Shown: positions 6,448 through 13,755 of the stretch, one piece after another
Layout: each line of letters opens with the position of its first letter
Position numbering within the stretch: position 1 is the stretch's first letter
Source of the DNA: a virus
Strand: one strand, 5' to 3'
IMG/VR virus record: IMGVR_UViG_3300036979_000130
Location: 1 to 43,287 of that record
Length of the DNA: 43,287 nt
Program-made: the position numbers and the translations under genes
The notes under the pieces: generated by a model
Database searches by the model: none
Told to the model about the DNA's origin: nothing
What the model saw: the letters and a program-made list of their open reading frames with translations, nothing else

Positions 6448-8868
6448 TCAGGCAAAGAAGTACTTCGATAACAGAACCTCATCAAGGTTCAACTTACCCT
6501 GTGGTGGTGGCGGTGTGACCTCAAAGCCTAACCCCTCAACGAACTTCTCGAGGGGGTTGGCGTTGTGCATAAGAACAAACTCACGCCGCAACAGGTAGCC
6601 AACACGGTCGATGTCACAGGCGTGAGTACCGTAACTGTCGTGGATGAAGTGCAGGTCTGTGATGCCGTCGTCAACAGAAGCGAGACACGACATGATGAGG
6701 TGACTCGCATCGAGTGAGTGGATGAAGTTGGCCACAATACCGCGAACCATCATATCCAGATCTACATCCGTCATGTTCACGGGCTGCTTGATCGTCAGCT
6801 TGCCAAGACAAGTCCTGATGATCTTACCCTCAACCACAAGGTAGTGCATGTTGACAGGGAACCCAGATGGGGCAACCCAGTTCACAGCGCTGCCATTTGT
6901 CGCCACCAAGCGAGCGACACCACGAAACCAATCCATCAGATGACCAGCAGACACAACAACATCTCTCACAGCAAGGTCAATCTGCGTAGCAAGGTACCAC
7001 GCATTCTTGTGGCGACTGCCTAGGATATCATTCGTGATGCCGTCTGCTTGGAGACCCTCACACATTCCAGCCTTCGTTACCCCATACGGGTAAGCAAGGA
7101 CGGATCGCTTTACAGCTGACCGTCTCTTCTTCTTGTGGTTAAACGTATCGAACCAAGCAAGTGGTGGCAACGGCTGACCAACATCGTCGGTAGTCACGCC
7201 ACTAAGAATCAACGCACCACGGTCTCCCTCGATAGCCGAAGCAACTAGTGCAGCGACATCTGAATAAAGATCAGCAGGTACAGGCTGATCTACGAGGTTT
7301 ACTGAAGCACCACCAATGTGGTCTCTACCGATTGCACTCAAGTGCTGTAAGCCATTCTGCGACCCGTCTACACACACAGATACATTCGACATGAATGACT
7401 CTGGGTGTCCACTGCGGACAGCATTCCTGATCTCAACCGCCGCCTGAACGAACAGAAACGGACTGTCGTAATCAACCCATCGGGTGTCGTTATCGTAGTC
7501 GAAGTCTTTGATGTGAGGATAGTGTTCCTCAAACCACTTCAAGCGATCTGATAGCGATACCTTATCAATTCCCGCACAGCCAGCAGCCCATAGTTTCAGG
7601 GTCTTAAGACCACTCACACCAAGTGGTTTCTTCCGTGCGAAGCGCAGCAGTGCTTTCTGAAGATCTGATCCCTGCGGCGACAACCGTGTCGAGATGGGAT
7701 ACACACGACCGCGCCAGTCCAAACTATGCGGGAAGAACAGCGGTGCATCCTTACACTTATCTGCAACGGTAACCGCTACAAGCTGACTCAGTCTCTTAGA
7801 CACACTAGAGTCCCATGTAGCCCTAGCGACATCGCGGTTGTGAAACCACACCTTGCGATCTGCCTTTGTCATGTCTTCACTATACGGTGTGTAGAGCGGA
7901 CGCGCCGTAACTGACGAGATGGCTTTGTCGTACTCTGGTCGATTGAGTCCCATGATGTGCTTGGCAAGGCTAAGCGTCTCCTTGTCAACCTCCCACTCGA
8001 CAGACTGGATAGCATTCAATGCTCGCAAAACATTGCTACAGGTGTCGAGATCATTATCAACACTCAGACGCTTGAATGTGGTGCGAATCATAGGCTTCTG
8101 AATGAATCTGTATCCTCCAACTAACACACCATCACGACGATGCCAATCAAGAGGTGGGCAACACATAGGAACTAACGATGGTGACAGCAATTCTAGATTG
8201 CTATGACTGTGAGCAATGTGGTCACTCAGTTCCTCAATCTGATCAATCGAGTAGGTAGACTTCTTACCAACCCACAGCAAGCGTTGCTCCCACATACCAG
8301 TAGATTCGATACACGCCTTGATGAGCCGTGTACCCAGACCGACACACTCCGTGTGAGACCACTTTAATGGCTGATCAACAAGTGTCTTGTACAACTTCTT
8401 GATCTTCGCGCTGTCCGTCAACCTCTCGTTAAGGTTACGGGTGAACCCCTTCACTTCCTTCGACTTGGTGTTGTTGATGCGCTTGATCTCTTCGAACTTA
8501 TGCTCGAGCTGAATATCCTTACTGATACTGTGGGCTAGGAACGTAAGACGATGAGATGAATGCTGCAACAACGACCGCAGCGCAATGAATGCAAGCTTAT
8601 CCGCACTGAGCGACACATAGGCTAAAGCCCACGATTGTGGGCGACCCCGTGATGCCCTTCCCTTAAGGATGTTGCTCTGGTCGGTCGCGATATGTCGTGA
8701 GACTGTATCGAGACAGCGCGCCAGAATATCTGTATCGACACCGTTGTTGACAACACGGTCAACATTCAAACGGTATTTGATGATGCCCTCTTCAACAGAG
8801 TCGGTCTCACGGGCATCACTCATAACAGTGAATGCTGTTTTCTGAACCTCTGTGAGATCTTGCCACAT
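6448..8868 (-). CDS. Single-subunit DNA-directed RNA polymerase (T7 gp1-like)
   Basis: Protein of 806 aa (T7 is 883) that transcribes the middle and late genes from phage-specific promoters. The catalytic motifs are intact: D501 in VDGSQNGLQHLSA (T7 D537), K587 and Y595 in KRSVLAYPYG (T7 K631, Y639), D744 in HDSYGTH (T7 D812), and a C-terminus ending YFFA like the FAFA foot of T7. The promoter-specificity loop lies around residues 685-712. AAGGGGG precedes the ATG. The likely targets are the four GTCCACCTC elements in this window. The gene follows a run of small middle genes and precedes the exonuclease. Confidence 0.97.
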   Translation of the reverse strand: MWQDLTEVQKTAFTVMSDARETDSVEEGIIKYRLNVDRVVNNGVDTDILARCLDTVSRHIATDQSNILKGRASRGRPQSWALAYVSLSADKLAFIALRSLLQHSSHRLTFLAHSISKDIQLEHKFEEIKRINNTKSKEVKGFTRNLNERLTDSAKIKKLYKTLVDQPLKWSHTECVGLGTRLIKACIESTGMWEQRLLWVGKKSTYSIDQIEELSDHIAHSHSNLELLSPSLVPMCCPPLDWHRRDGVLVGGYRFIQKPMIRTTFKRLSVDNDLDTCSNVLRALNAIQSVEWEVDKETLSLAKHIMGLNRPEYDKAISSVTARPLYTPYSEDMTKADRKVWFHNRDVARATWDSSVSKRLSQLVAVTVADKCKDAPLFFPHSLDWRGRVYPISTRLSPQGSDLQKALLRFARKKPLGVSGLKTLKLWAAGCAGIDKVSLSDRLKWFEEHYPHIKDFDYDNDTRWVDYDSPFLFVQAAVEIRNAVRSGHPESFMSNVSVCVDGSQNGLQHLSAIGRDHIGGASVNLVDQPVPADLYSDVAALVASAIEGDRGALILSGVTTDDVGQPLPPLAWFDTFNHKKKRRSAVKRSVLAYPYGVTKAGMCEGLQADGITNDILGSRHKNAWYLATQIDLAVRDVVVSAGHLMDWFRGVARLVATNGSAVNWVAPSGFPVNMHYLVVEGKIIRTCLGKLTIKQPVNMTDVDLDMMVRGIVANFIHSLDASHLIMSCLASVDDGITDLHFIHDSYGTHACDIDRVGYLLRREFVLMHNANPLEKFVEGLGFEVTPPPPQGKLNLDEVLLSKYFFA

Positions 8869-8880
8869 AGATGAACCCCC

Positions 8881-9144
8881 TTATCGTTGTTCGAACAGTC
8901 TTGAGTCTTCAAGGGTAATAACTGGATCACCGAAGCCCTCGTACTCGATATCAAGACCACCGCCCTCTACCTCGACGTAATCACAGCATAACGAGATGAC
9001 ATCAAGCGTGATGGGTCTGCCAGAGTCGATCTCAATCTGCTCGAGATAGTCGAACAGTGCCTCGCGCATTTCGTAGGAGAAGTTGTCACGCTTAGAGTGG
9101 ATGAACTGATCGTGAAAGTCCTGACGTGTGACGTATGTGATCAC
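8881..9144 (-). CDS. Small acidic phage protein
   Basis: Protein of 87 aa that starts at a GTG overlapping the upstream stop (GTGA), with AAGGAA five bases ahead. The stretch NFSYEMREALFDYLEQIE followed by DVISLCCDYVE resembles a widespread family of small acidic phage and plasmid proteins in which a Phe-Ser-Tyr helix is followed by a Cys-Cys-Asp motif. I know no function for them. It is strongly acidic overall. It lies directly ahead of the RNA polymerase and is presumably co-transcribed with it. Confidence 0.75.
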   Translation of the reverse strand: MITYVTRQDFHDQFIHSKRDNFSYEMREALFDYLEQIEIDSGRPITLDVISLCCDYVEVEGGGLDIEYEGFGDPVITLEDSRLFEQR

Positions 9145-9368
9145 TTGGATTCCTTCAATCTGCTCAATAGAGCGGTGTTTGTGTGCTTCAACGTGGCCAA
9201 CTGGGCAAGCGCCTTGTCGATCATGTTGTTATAACATGCCCGACAGACAACGGCTGATTCACCCTCATGCGCCTGAGGGAGATCAAACGGACTAGAGTCA
9301 AAGGAGAATCGGTTGGTTGGGTCTACCAACTCATCACAACAGTCGCAGTACTCATGTTCTCTAATCAT
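9141..9368 (-). CDS. Small protein with two CxxC pairs
   Basis: Protein of 75 aa with CDCCDEL near the N-terminus and VCRACYN near residue 43, a spacing consistent with a single zinc-binding site, followed by a helical C-terminal tail (IDKALAQLATLKH). No family is recognised. A zinc ribbon plus helix would suit binding to nucleic acid or to a polymerase. The ATG overlaps the previous stop (ATGA) and the 3' end overlaps the GTG of the next gene. Confidence 0.75.
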   Translation of the reverse strand: MIREHEYCDCCDELVDPTNRFSFDSSPFDLPQAHEGESAVVCRACYNNMIDKALAQLATLKHTNTALLSRLKESK

Positions 9369-9643
9369 TGGAGTGTACCCTCTCTAAAGGCTTTGTTGTT
9401 TGCGTCTGCTTCATCATTGTAGCAATCCCATTCCCTTGCATTGGCATAACCATTCCGTAAGTCAGGATGCATTCCTTCCAACACTTCCCGCCGCGCCTCG
9501 TCGCGTTCCTTGCGGAGTTCAAATAGCATCGACTCCATCGCACGCACTTTTCCAACAATTTGACCCACGGTGCTGTGAGACAATGCTGCGCTGTAGCCCA
9601 TTTGTTCGATCTGACGCACCAAATCATCTACGGATTCGCTCAT
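9365..9643 (-). CDS. Small helical protein, unknown
   Basis: Protein of 92 aa, almost entirely helical: VDDLVRQIEQMGYSAAL, then a long charged helix GKVRAMESMLFELRKERDEA with coiled-coil character, then an Asn/Asp-rich tail. AAGGAA precedes the ATG and the start overlaps the endonuclease stop. No family is recognised. The competing frame at 9361-9627 lacks a ribosome binding site and has unlikely composition, so I take this frame. Confidence 0.72.
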   Translation of the reverse strand: MSESVDDLVRQIEQMGYSAALSHSTVGQIVGKVRAMESMLFELRKERDEARREVLEGMHPDLRNGYANAREWDCYNDEADANNKAFREGTLQ

Positions 9644-9954
9644 GGTGTTTCCTTATGCTTAAGTAGGTAGTCCCCGTGAGGGGTGTTTAGAAACTTAGAT
9701 ACATCAGCGCCAACCTTCAACGCTGCGTTTTTATTGCAGCCCTGACACAACAACGCTCTTGGCTTGTGGGTGTCGTGGTCGTGGTCGAGTGTATATCCAG
9801 ATCGACCAGATGAACCAGTGTATAACTCCTCACCGCATATGGCGCACAGACCGCCCTGATCTTCCCACATGCGGAAGAATAGACCGCGCGTCATACCGCG
9901 AATGCCCTGAGACCGCCATACCGCAAGCCGTCTCTCATCCCAAGGTGGCTTCAT
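9640..9954 (-). CDS. HNH endonuclease, endonuclease VII-like
   Basis: Protein of 104 aa. GGLCAICGEEL and LLCQGCNKNAAL give the two CxxC zinc pairs, with YTLDHDHDTHKPRALLC between them carrying the catalytic His and Asp. This is the recombination endonuclease VII-type HNH fold, used for cutting branched DNA or as a free-standing homing nuclease. I start at ATG 9954 (MKPPWDERR), which overlaps the stop of the small membrane protein. The longer reading to 10032 would run through that protein's gene. With RusA also present, either enzyme could resolve branches, so a nicking or homing role is equally open. Confidence 0.85.
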   Translation of the reverse strand: MKPPWDERRLAVWRSQGIRGMTRGLFFRMWEDQGGLCAICGEELYTGSSGRSGYTLDHDHDTHKPRALLCQGCNKNAALKVGADVSKFLNTPHGDYLLKHKETP

Positions 9955-10058
9955 GTAGCCACAGCCTGAGCAACACCCAACAAGACCAACACGACACAAA
10001 CCCAGGCTAAGACACCGATACCAAAGACACACGCTTTGTCGATTGAGTCCCGTTTCAT
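9951..10058 (-). CDS. 35-aa single-span membrane protein
   Basis: Short gene behind a very strong ribosome binding site (AAGGAGGAT, 6 nt before ATG). The protein begins MKRDSIDK and then runs through a hydrophobic helix (ACVFGIGVLAWVCVVLVLLG, then VAQAVAT), a typical single transmembrane segment with a basic N-terminus. Its stop makes ATGA with the endonuclease start. Possible roles include membrane targeting, exclusion of other phages or a small lysis regulator; none is shown. Confidence 0.7.
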   Translation of the reverse strand: MKRDSIDKACVFGIGVLAWVCVVLVLLGVAQAVAT

Positions 10059-10258
10059 TTCTGATCCTCCTTCATGGTGAGGAAGATATTGTAGAACGGC
10101 GCACCGCCAACGATCTTCAAACACTGGGCAGTAAGTCGGACACACGCATCTTCAGCCAACTTATGTGTCTTGTAAGACTTAGTGCGACCGTATGACCCAA
10201 GACCCTTGAGATCACCGCCGTGATAGACGATGCCGTAGTATTTAGATGGTGTTGTCAT
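10055..10258 (-). CDS. Small basic protein, unknown
   Basis: Protein of 67 aa (MTTPSKYYGIVYHGGDL...) with a Tyr/Gly/Lys-rich first half and a helix around HKLAEDACVRLTAQC. It overlaps the 35-aa membrane protein by ATGA and is itself preceded by the 19-codon leader frame, also by ATGA. It is basic apart from its last residues. No family is recognised. It is the first substantial gene after the phage promoter at 10.43 kb. Confidence 0.7.
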   Translation of the reverse strand: MTTPSKYYGIVYHGGDLKGLGSYGRTKSYKTHKLAEDACVRLTAQCLKIVGGAPFYNIFLTMKEDQK

Positions 10259-10314
10259 GTGTGTTTCTCCTCACAATGGAACTGTCTGAGAATTTCTTCG
10301 TGTTCGTCTGCCAT
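10255..10314 (-). CDS. 19-aa leader peptide candidate
   Basis: Tiny open frame, MADEHEEILRQFHCEEKHT, with AAGGAAG four bases before its ATG and an ATGA overlap with the next gene. It is the first frame downstream of the phage promoter and two hairpins. The strong ribosome binding site and coupling suggest it is translated, perhaps only to load ribosomes onto the following gene. It could also be chance. Confidence 0.45.
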   Translation of the reverse strand: MADEHEEILRQFHCEEKHT

Positions 10315-10343
10315 TGGACTTCCTTGGTGGTTGGTAGGCGGGG

Positions 10344-10379
10344 TACATGATCTTATTACTTAGAAGTAATAGACATGTA
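10344..10379 (-). promoter_or_regulatory. Nested inverted repeat in middle-operon leader
   Basis: TATTACTT (10354-10361) and AAGTAATA (10364-10371) pair across a 2-nt centre. Outside them TACATG (10344-10349) pairs with CATGTA (10374-10379). The result is a long AT-rich dyad between the promoter and the first frame. It has no T-tract, so it looks more like an operator or RNA-processing site than a terminator. Confidence 0.6.
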
Positions 10380-10401
10380 TCTACCTATAGAGACTTAGAG
10401 A

Positions 10402-10428
10402 GAGACCTATAGGCTACCTATAGGTCTC
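10402..10428 (-). promoter_or_regulatory. 12-bp perfect hairpin at the 5' end of the middle transcript
   Basis: GAGACCTATAGG (10402-10413) and CCTATAGGTCTC (10417-10428) are perfect inverted repeats with a 3-nt centre. The hairpin starts 4 nt after the predicted phage promoter start at 10432, so every transcript from that promoter would begin with it. This fits a 5' stabilising structure or a processing site. Confidence 0.7.
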
Positions 10429-10431
10429 CTC

Positions 10432-10449
10432 CTATGAGGTGGACATTAA
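10432..10449 (-). promoter_or_regulatory. Candidate phage RNA polymerase promoter (middle genes)
   Basis: The minus strand reads TTAATGTCCACCTCATA followed by GG, with +1 at 10432. The 17-nt length before the GG start matches T7, T3 and SP6 promoters, as does the TTAA at the distal end and ATA before +1. The element is identical to the copy at 40.26 kb over all 17 positions. It would drive the small genes and RNA polymerase region. Confidence 0.8.
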
Positions 10450-10526
10450 TAGGGAGGGGTCTAAACCCCATGAGGTTGGAGGTCTTAGAGAAACCCCCTA
10501 GGATGCCCCATGTGGGGTCAAGGGTC

Positions 10527-11084
10527 TTACTCCCCCATTACCCACACCCGACCGTCGTAATCCCATGTAGGGGCATCCGCAGCCTTCCCTGACCCTGCTG
10601 GGGTCAGACCGTAACTGTCCTGTAGCATCTTCACTGCTCGACAGCGGTCTTTGGCAACCGTCGTGTTCGCAACACCCCGCCACTCAGCGATCTGGGTGGT
10701 CGAGAAGCCTTGCCGATGCATGGTGATCGTCTCGCACAACGAGGGCGGTAAAGCCGCGATGTGTAGATCAAGCAGTGCAATTTCCTCTGAGAGGATTGCA
10801 CCATCAACAGGTGACTTCTCCTTAGAGAGGAGAGTCTGAGCGTCACACAGACCTACGGGGTGCTTGACTTTGGTCTTGTACTTCCGTGCGCGCTGTTGCA
10901 CAAAGCGCAAGATGTGGATGACGATCCACGACCGACCCTGTTCAGACATCGGGTCGATGCCTTGCTCTATCAGTGATGTCAATGCACCCTGAAGGATGTC
11001 ACCACGCTCATCTTCGTTGACGGAACGGGTCTTGGTCATTGCAATAACGAATCCCTGAAGAGATTTGTAGTCTTCCGCTGTCAT
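10527..11084 (-). CDS. ECF-like sigma factor
   Basis: Protein of 185 aa. Residues about 10-70 resemble sigma region 2 (EDERGDILQGALTSLIEQ... RSWIVIHILRFVQQRARKYK). Residues about 115-155 resemble region 4 (LPPSLCETITMHRQGFSTTQIAEWRGVANTTVAKDR), a helix-turn-helix that in sigma factors reads the -35 element. There is no region 1 or 3, as in ECF sigmas. The C-terminal 30 residues are an unmatched Gly/Ala/Trp tail. I start at ATG 11084 behind AAGGAAA; the longer frame would run into the previous gene. It is probably an early regulator that redirects or competes for host RNA polymerase before the phage enzyme takes over. Confidence 0.75.
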   Translation of the reverse strand: MTAEDYKSLQGFVIAMTKTRSVNEDERGDILQGALTSLIEQGIDPMSEQGRSWIVIHILRFVQQRARKYKTKVKHPVGLCDAQTLLSKEKSPVDGAILSEEIALLDLHIAALPPSLCETITMHRQGFSTTQIAEWRGVANTTVAKDRCRAVKMLQDSYGLTPAGSGKAADAPTWDYDGRVWVMGE

Positions 11085-11094
11085 GATGGTTTCC

Positions 11095-11340
11095 TTAGTT
11101 TGAGAGGTAACGCGCTGCTTCGGAAGCGCTGGATGTGAAGTAACCGTAATACATTCCTTCTGGCAAATCGTTGTGAGCGTCAGGCTGGCTGCATTTGACA
11201 CTCACAGCCATTCCATCTTCATCTGTCCATGTAACTGTGCGGCGTGATGTACCGCTCAGAGCCGTCCATTGGCGACCCTCCACGATGAGGGATGCTCCGA
11301 TAACCTTCTGCAACCTGTTGACGAGGTAGCCGTGTTTCAT
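11095..11340 (-). CDS. Small early protein, unknown
   Basis: Protein of 81 aa from an ATG (MKHGYLVNRLQKVIGA...) that overlaps the preceding stop (ATGA). It has beta-rich alternation (SLIVEGRQWTALSG, RRTVTWTDEDGMAVSVKC) and a C-terminal YGYFTSSASEAARYL. No family is recognised. It lies ahead of the sigma-like gene and is presumably co-transcribed with it. Confidence 0.65.
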   Translation of the reverse strand: MKHGYLVNRLQKVIGASLIVEGRQWTALSGTSRRTVTWTDEDGMAVSVKCSQPDAHNDLPEGMYYGYFTSSASEAARYLSN

Positions 11341-11612
11341 TGTTCTGACTCCGTTAGTGGTGTCTGCTTCTGACTGACTTCCCATTGAAGGGTGTCGAAC
11401 GTGATGCCCATACAGGCATCGTGATTTTCTTCGACTGAGCTGAGGATATCATCCCGCTCGTCGTCTGTCAAGGGCTTCATACCCTCGTTCTGCGACTCAC
11501 AATACTCGATGTCCGCACGGAGCCACAGTACTTGGCACACTACTGTGTCAAGTTCGTCATACGACTCGTTTGCGAGTTGATGTAAAACTAGGATTGCTTC
11601 TCGGATGGTCAT
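11337..11612 (-). CDS. Small acidic early protein, unknown
   Basis: Protein of 91 aa, acidic and mostly helical (MTIREAILVLHQLANESYDELD, then PLTDDERDDILSSVEENHDAC). Its ATG follows GAAAGGT and a 10-bp palindrome, the same leader style as two other early genes. No family is recognised. Its stop makes ATGA with the following gene. Confidence 0.7.
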   Translation of the reverse strand: MTIREAILVLHQLANESYDELDTVVCQVLWLRADIEYCESQNEGMKPLTDDERDDILSSVEENHDACMGITFDTLQWEVSQKQTPLTESEQ

Positions 11613-11626
11613 GGTTAGACCTTTCT

Positions 11627-11636
11627 GCCCTAGGGC
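11627..11636 (-). promoter_or_regulatory. 10-bp palindrome in leader of an early gene
   Basis: GCCCTAGGGC sits between a TAAATCG element and the GAAAGG ribosome binding site of the gene at 11612. The same order (AATCG, small hairpin, GAAAGG-type site) recurs ahead of the genes at 14045 and 14469. Confidence 0.5.
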
Positions 11637-11643
11637 GATTTAG

Positions 11644-11940
11644 TTAACGCTCAAGAAACGCTTCGATGATGGAGTCGGCGTAAGCCTTTCGGATTGCTTT
11701 ACGAACCGCCGCGACATCGATGATCGGGGTGATTTCACCCTCGCTGTTATATTGTTCGAGATTCTCGAACACGACCGACTCGATCACCACCTCCTTCGAT
11801 CCCCATGTAGAGCGGTCATCGCTGACCCAGTTGCATACTGAGTACCCTGTCAAGTGCAGGGTGCAGTTATAGCAGTATTCTCCAAAGTCAAACGCTTCGA
11901 CGACGATCTCACGCTCCCACGATCCCTTGAAGTGCTTCAT
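11644..11940 (-). CDS. Early protein, unknown
   Basis: Protein of 98 aa starting MKHFKGSWEREIVVEAF at an ATG that overlaps the upstream stop. The first 60 residues look beta-rich with aromatic residues and a YCYNC motif. The last 35 form a basic helix (AAVRKAIRKAYADSIIEAFLER). No family is recognised. A longer in-frame start exists but would run into the Api92-like gene. Confidence 0.68.
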   Translation of the reverse strand: MKHFKGSWEREIVVEAFDFGEYCYNCTLHLTGYSVCNWVSDDRSTWGSKEVVIESVVFENLEQYNSEGEITPIIDVAAVRKAIRKAYADSIIEAFLER

Positions 11941-12434
11941 TGTGGTTCTCCCAACCAACCCGCAAAGCGGGAGATTGGTTCCTTGTAGAACCAATCAATG
12001 TTAAGCGAGGGGTATTTGAACAGAAGAAACTCGTACAACATATCTGGTGGCCCCCACGCTGTGTCAAAGTGGACTGTAATAGACCGATGGTCGTCCCACC
12101 CCTCGTCTGTCATGTAGTCCACCGACGTGGCTTCATAGCACACACCCCAATTACGAGACATCCACGCCCGTGGGTTGTTACACCCATAGGCAAGCTTCAA
12201 CTCCTGCAATTCCGCAGTAGTCACTTCTACGCAATTAGCGTAGTCGTATTTCTGTCCTGTGGTTCGGAACCACAGTTCATGATCTTTGCTGAACATCCCC
12301 TCAAGGGCTTCAGGCATTGGCCGAAGCCCCTGGAACGAAAACTCCCGCTTGGCGTACCCAGCAGCCTCCAAGAAGGTTGCCATCACGTCTTTCGGGCCGC
12401 AGATTGTCACCTCATTTTCGCACCAATTAGGCAT
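11937..12434 (-). CDS. Api92-like (DUF1281-type) ferredoxin-fold protein
   Basis: Protein of 165 aa. It opens MPNWCENEVTICGP and continues with FSFQGLRPMPEAL, NWGVCYEAT, ITVHFDTAWGPPDML and WFYKEPISRFAGWL. This matches the recognisable pattern of the Api92/YubB family, found on plasmids, phages and mobile elements, which has a ferredoxin-like domain and no agreed function. The ATG shares bases with the previous stop (TAATG). It lies in the early region among other accessory genes, consistent with host-interaction cargo. Confidence 0.75.
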   Translation of the reverse strand: MPNWCENEVTICGPKDVMATFLEAAGYAKREFSFQGLRPMPEALEGMFSKDHELWFRTTGQKYDYANCVEVTTAELQELKLAYGCNNPRAWMSRNWGVCYEATSVDYMTDEGWDDHRSITVHFDTAWGPPDMLYEFLLFKYPSLNIDWFYKEPISRFAGWLGEPQ

Positions 12435-12868
12435 TACGCCCTCATTTCTGCAAGCAGTGCTTGCGCCAGTTTCTTGTAGTCGATGCGACACACAATCGCA
12501 TCCATGTCCAAACATTCACTCACATCGCCCACGGACATCTCGTCCGCGACATCCTTCACGCTGATCTCGCTTGCGAGATCACTCAGGCTGATCTCACTTG
12601 CGAGATCACTCAGGCTGACCTCGCTTGCCAGATCGGACATTGAGAGGTGTCTGGCCACGTCCCGCGAGTTGACCTGAGCCGCTAGATCTGACAGGTCGAT
12701 CTCATCGCACAGCTCCTCGTAGTCGATGCTTGGGTGATTCTTCAACGTTGCACCGATGACCGTCTCGAGACGGCCATCGATTTCTTCCGCAACGATGTCG
12801 CGGATGGCGTGGGTGACTACGGTTGCGGGAATTGAAACGAGGATAACCTCAGTCGTAGTATCAGACAT
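12434..12868 (-). CDS. Nonapeptide-repeat protein
   Basis: Protein of 144 aa, start ATG 12868 behind AAGGA. From residue 48 to 137 it is ten tandem nine-residue repeats: IDYEELCDE, IDLSDLAAQ, VNSRDVARH, LSMSDLASE, VSLSDLASE, ISLSDLASE, ISVKDVADE, MSVGDVSEC, LDMDAIVCR, IDYKKLAQA. The consensus is aliphatic at 1, aliphatic or aromatic at 3, often Asp at 5, Leu/Val at 6 and Ala at 7. The central units are near identical in DNA. It is strongly acidic, so a repetitive solenoid or filament with an acidic face is likely and DNA mimicry is possible. I know no family with this repeat. Confidence 0.75.
   Translation of the reverse strand: MSDTTTEVILVSIPATVVTHAIRDIVAEEIDGRLETVIGATLKNHPSIDYEELCDEIDLSDLAAQVNSRDVARHLSMSDLASEVSLSDLASEISLSDLASEISVKDVADEMSVGDVSECLDMDAIVCRIDYKKLAQALLAEMRA
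12561..12641. repeat. 27-bp tandem repeats encoding the nonapeptides
   Basis: Three consecutive 27-bp units at 12561-12587, 12588-12614 and 12615-12641. The first two differ at one base and the third is diverged. More diverged units continue on both sides at the protein level. The gene evidently grew by unit duplication. Confidence 0.85.
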
Positions 12869-12900
12869 TGTTTTCCTTTTGCTCGATTGAGTCGGACGTG

Positions 12901-12923
12901 AGTGACGCAACGGTTGCGTCACT
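12901..12923 (-). terminator. Hairpin after the Gp88-like gene
   Basis: AGTGACGCAAC (12901-12911) and GTTGCGTCACT (12913-12923) form a near-perfect dyad overlapping the stop of the Gp88-like gene. No T-tract follows on the minus strand, so it may slow or protect RNA rather than terminate transcription. Confidence 0.5.
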
Positions 12924-13755
12924 GGTTGGGGTTGATGATGAACGAGGAATCGAAATCCCCCGCGAGAAGCCGTTTGCCGTTACGGACTACAATCTTGTAT
13001 CGCAGCCCAACGATGACCCCCTTGGGGTCAAGGAATCGGAGATCATCCAGATCTCCATCAATTACAGGGAAGCCCCTGTATGATTCTGGTAGCGGCTGTC
13101 CGCGAGGGACATTGAATACCGCTGCCACTCGCGCGACACCATCGCGCAGGACAGACTCACAGTCCGCCCAGTTCTCCCCTGAATAACTCAGGGTGTTATC
13201 CCAGTTGGAGAACTGGGTCAACCGCACACGGTTCTCCGACTTGGTGTAGTCGTAGAATTTCCACGTCTGAAATACTTCCCACAGTTGTGGGAAGATGAAA
13301 CTCCACGGCAGGTCACTAGTGCCGTTCAGCCTGATGACGGGCTGAAGCCCCAGCCTCCCGCATCGGGCTGTCGCTGCGACCATTTCGTGCAGCAGATTGC
13401 TCATGAAGTTCTCGCTGTCCTCCATGAGACGGTGAGTCTTAATGATTCTCGCCGTCTGTACTCCTTTCATCGCACCCCTGCCTGAGCAATTCAGGCAGAG
13501 ATTGGTGCAGTCCTCTGTCCTCCACGGACAGACCTCATAACCTGAACTCGCCGCAGGGGCGAGAAACAGGCTGTAGATCTCATGTGGGACATATCGCCCC
13601 ACATCCTTACTCAACTTGGTGTTCGTCTGCGGCGCAGACAACACCTTGTACTTGGCTTTCGGGCGATCACGCCCGTATTTTCGGAACGCAGCATCGGCTG
13701 CGTCGCAAAGCTTGCGAAAAGACGTGGCCTTTGTGCTACATTGTGTGAGTCTCAT
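12919..13755 (-). CDS. Gp88-like protein (mycobacteriophage gene 88 family)
   Basis: Protein of 278 aa. A Cys cluster, VCPWRTEDCTNLCLNCSGRG (near 80-100), is followed by ARIIKTHRLMEDSENFMSNL, RLNGTSDLPW and FYDYTKSENR. This is the layout of the 'gene product 88' family of phage proteins of unknown function. Four cysteines could hold zinc or an iron-sulfur cluster. ATG 13755 overlaps the previous stop (TGATG); a GTG one codon upstream is an alternative. Its early position suggests action soon after entry, but no activity is known. Confidence 0.75.
   Translation of the reverse strand: MRLTQCSTKATSFRKLCDAADAAFRKYGRDRPKAKYKVLSAPQTNTKLSKDVGRYVPHEIYSLFLAPAASSGYEVCPWRTEDCTNLCLNCSGRGAMKGVQTARIIKTHRLMEDSENFMSNLLHEMVAATARCGRLGLQPVIRLNGTSDLPWSFIFPQLWEVFQTWKFYDYTKSENRVRLTQFSNWDNTLSYSGENWADCESVLRDGVARVAAVFNVPRGQPLPESYRGFPVIDGDLDDLRFLDPKGVIVGLRYKIVVRNGKRLLAGDFDSSFIINPNQ

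Noticed and set aside
7938-7950. GGACTCAATCG shared by the RNA polymerase gene, the gene at 10058 and the early leader
   Set aside because: Two of the three copies are inside coding sequence in ordinary codon context; a repeat of this length is expected by chance in a genome of this size.
9361-9627. Alternative frame overlapping the 92-aa gene
   Set aside because: It has no good ribosome binding site and a Trp/Cys-rich sequence, while the 9365-9643 frame has AAGGAA and coupled overlaps on both sides.
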